DNA of 6,199 nucleotides from the NCBI GenBank assembly GCA_040756085.1, contig JBFMAE010000066.1:1-6199 (forward strand). Reading direction: 5' to 3'. The position numbers and the translations under genes are program-made. The notes beneath the pieces are model-generated. The model was not told where the DNA came from. It worked only from the letters and a program-made list of their open reading frames with translations, and ran no database searches. This DNA is from JBFMAE01 sp040756085. Lineage in GTDB: Bacteria > Desulfobacterota > BSN033 > UBA1163. Below, piece by piece: positions 5,757 to 6,199 of the stretch; the stretch's first letter is position 1, and every line of letters starts with the position of its first letter.

Positions 5757-6191
5757 TCATTGAGATAGGGTCATCTGATCTTCTCGCTTGAACTTTAATT
5801 GGCGATGGAGGAATTTACTCCTTTCGATTTTAAACCCTTTCTGTTTCTGATAATTAAGAACAGAGTAAAAGTTTTTGAAACCAAACATCCTTCCTATAGC
5901 GCTTACGGGTAGCGAACTGTTTTTATAAAATTGGATGGCTTTAATGATATTTTCACTTCTAATTGTCGCAAACACTTTGGATACAAAGCCTGCTTTTTTT
6001 AACTGACTCAGATGTCGATTGCACATCTGGTCATCGATATTCAGCATCAGAGCGATTTGCCTCCTTGTCACCAATTCATCCTTTTTGGCTATCTGCAAGA
6101 TTTTCCTGCAGACCTCACATCGGTCAATCCGTTGATGGCGCATGAGGGATTTGGGTCTGTTGACCACATACCCGAGTCGTTTAGCCTTCAT
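5757..6191 (-). CDS. Small putative helix-turn-helix DNA-binding protein, possibly 5'-incomplete
   Basis: A 144-aa basic protein that I cannot assign to a named family. Residues about 25-75 look like a winged helix-turn-helix: VTRRQIALMLNIDDQMCNRHLSQLKKAGFVSK (41-72) has the ArsR/MarR-like order of a recognition helix followed by 'L..AG.V' leading into the wing. A second helical segment, LPVSAIGRMFGFKNFYSVLNYQ (94-115), resembles another HTH. There is a single Cys-Glu-Val-Cys (25-28) just before the first HTH, which could sense metal or redox state, or mean nothing. The C-terminal tail is Lys/Arg-rich. The ATG at 6191 is 8 nt from the window edge with no ribosome-binding site in view, and the frame stays open to the edge (TTG at 6194), so the true start may lie outside. 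Same strand as the PilZ gene, 77 nt upstream of it; cotranscription is possible. Confidence 0.65.
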   Translation of the reverse strand: MKAKRLGYVVNRPKSLMRHQRIDRCEVCRKILQIAKKDELVTRRQIALMLNIDDQMCNRHLSQLKKAGFVSKVFATIRSENIIKAIQFYKNSSLPVSAIGRMFGFKNFYSVLNYQKQKGFKIERSKFLHRQLKFKREDQMTLSQ

Positions 6192-6199
6192 CAAAATTT

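Overview
The window looks like the chromosome of a diderm bacterium of moderate GC content (somewhat under 50% by eye). Three things point to a Gram-negative envelope: a HlyB/HlyD type I secretion pair, lipoprotein signal peptides, and a PA2779-family gene next to a C39 peptidase gene. Codon use and the GGGAAAT-type intergenic repeat would suit a Desulfobacterota/deltaproteobacterial or Nitrospirota-like organism. That taxonomic guess is weak, and no rRNA or other marker gene is present.

Left part (1-3433, plus strand): the inner-membrane half of a type I secretion system. A HlyB-type ABC transporter, cut at its 5' end by the window edge, is followed by a HlyD-type membrane fusion protein. 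A 110-nt spacer between them is almost filled by a repeat that forms a long inverted-repeat stem. No outer-membrane TolC partner and no RTX-type substrate lie in the window.

Middle part (3506-5144, minus strand, convergent with the secretion genes): a compact three-gene operon behind a near-consensus sigma-70 promoter (TTGACA-17 nt-TATTAT). The order of transcription is a PA2779-family small membrane protein (GTG start), a C39-like cysteine peptidase lipoprotein (TTG start) and a TPR lipoprotein (start overlapping the previous stop as ATGA). In the PA2778 family the C39 and TPR parts are, as I recall, one polypeptide; here they are two coupled genes.

The most striking observation is a 104-bp palindromic element at 3947-4050, inserted in frame in the signal-peptide region of the TPR lipoprotein gene. 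It has inverted terminal repeats, lies between 8-bp direct repeats (GGGTAAAC), adds exactly 36 codons and contains no stop. Removing it in silico rebuilds a textbook lipoprotein signal peptide. This behaviour is like that of Rickettsia palindromic elements, but the sequence is not one I recognise.

Right part (5293-6199, minus strand): a single-domain PilZ protein (putative c-di-GMP receptor) and, upstream of it, a small putative helix-turn-helix protein at the window edge. How these two relate to the secretion and peptidase genes is unknown.
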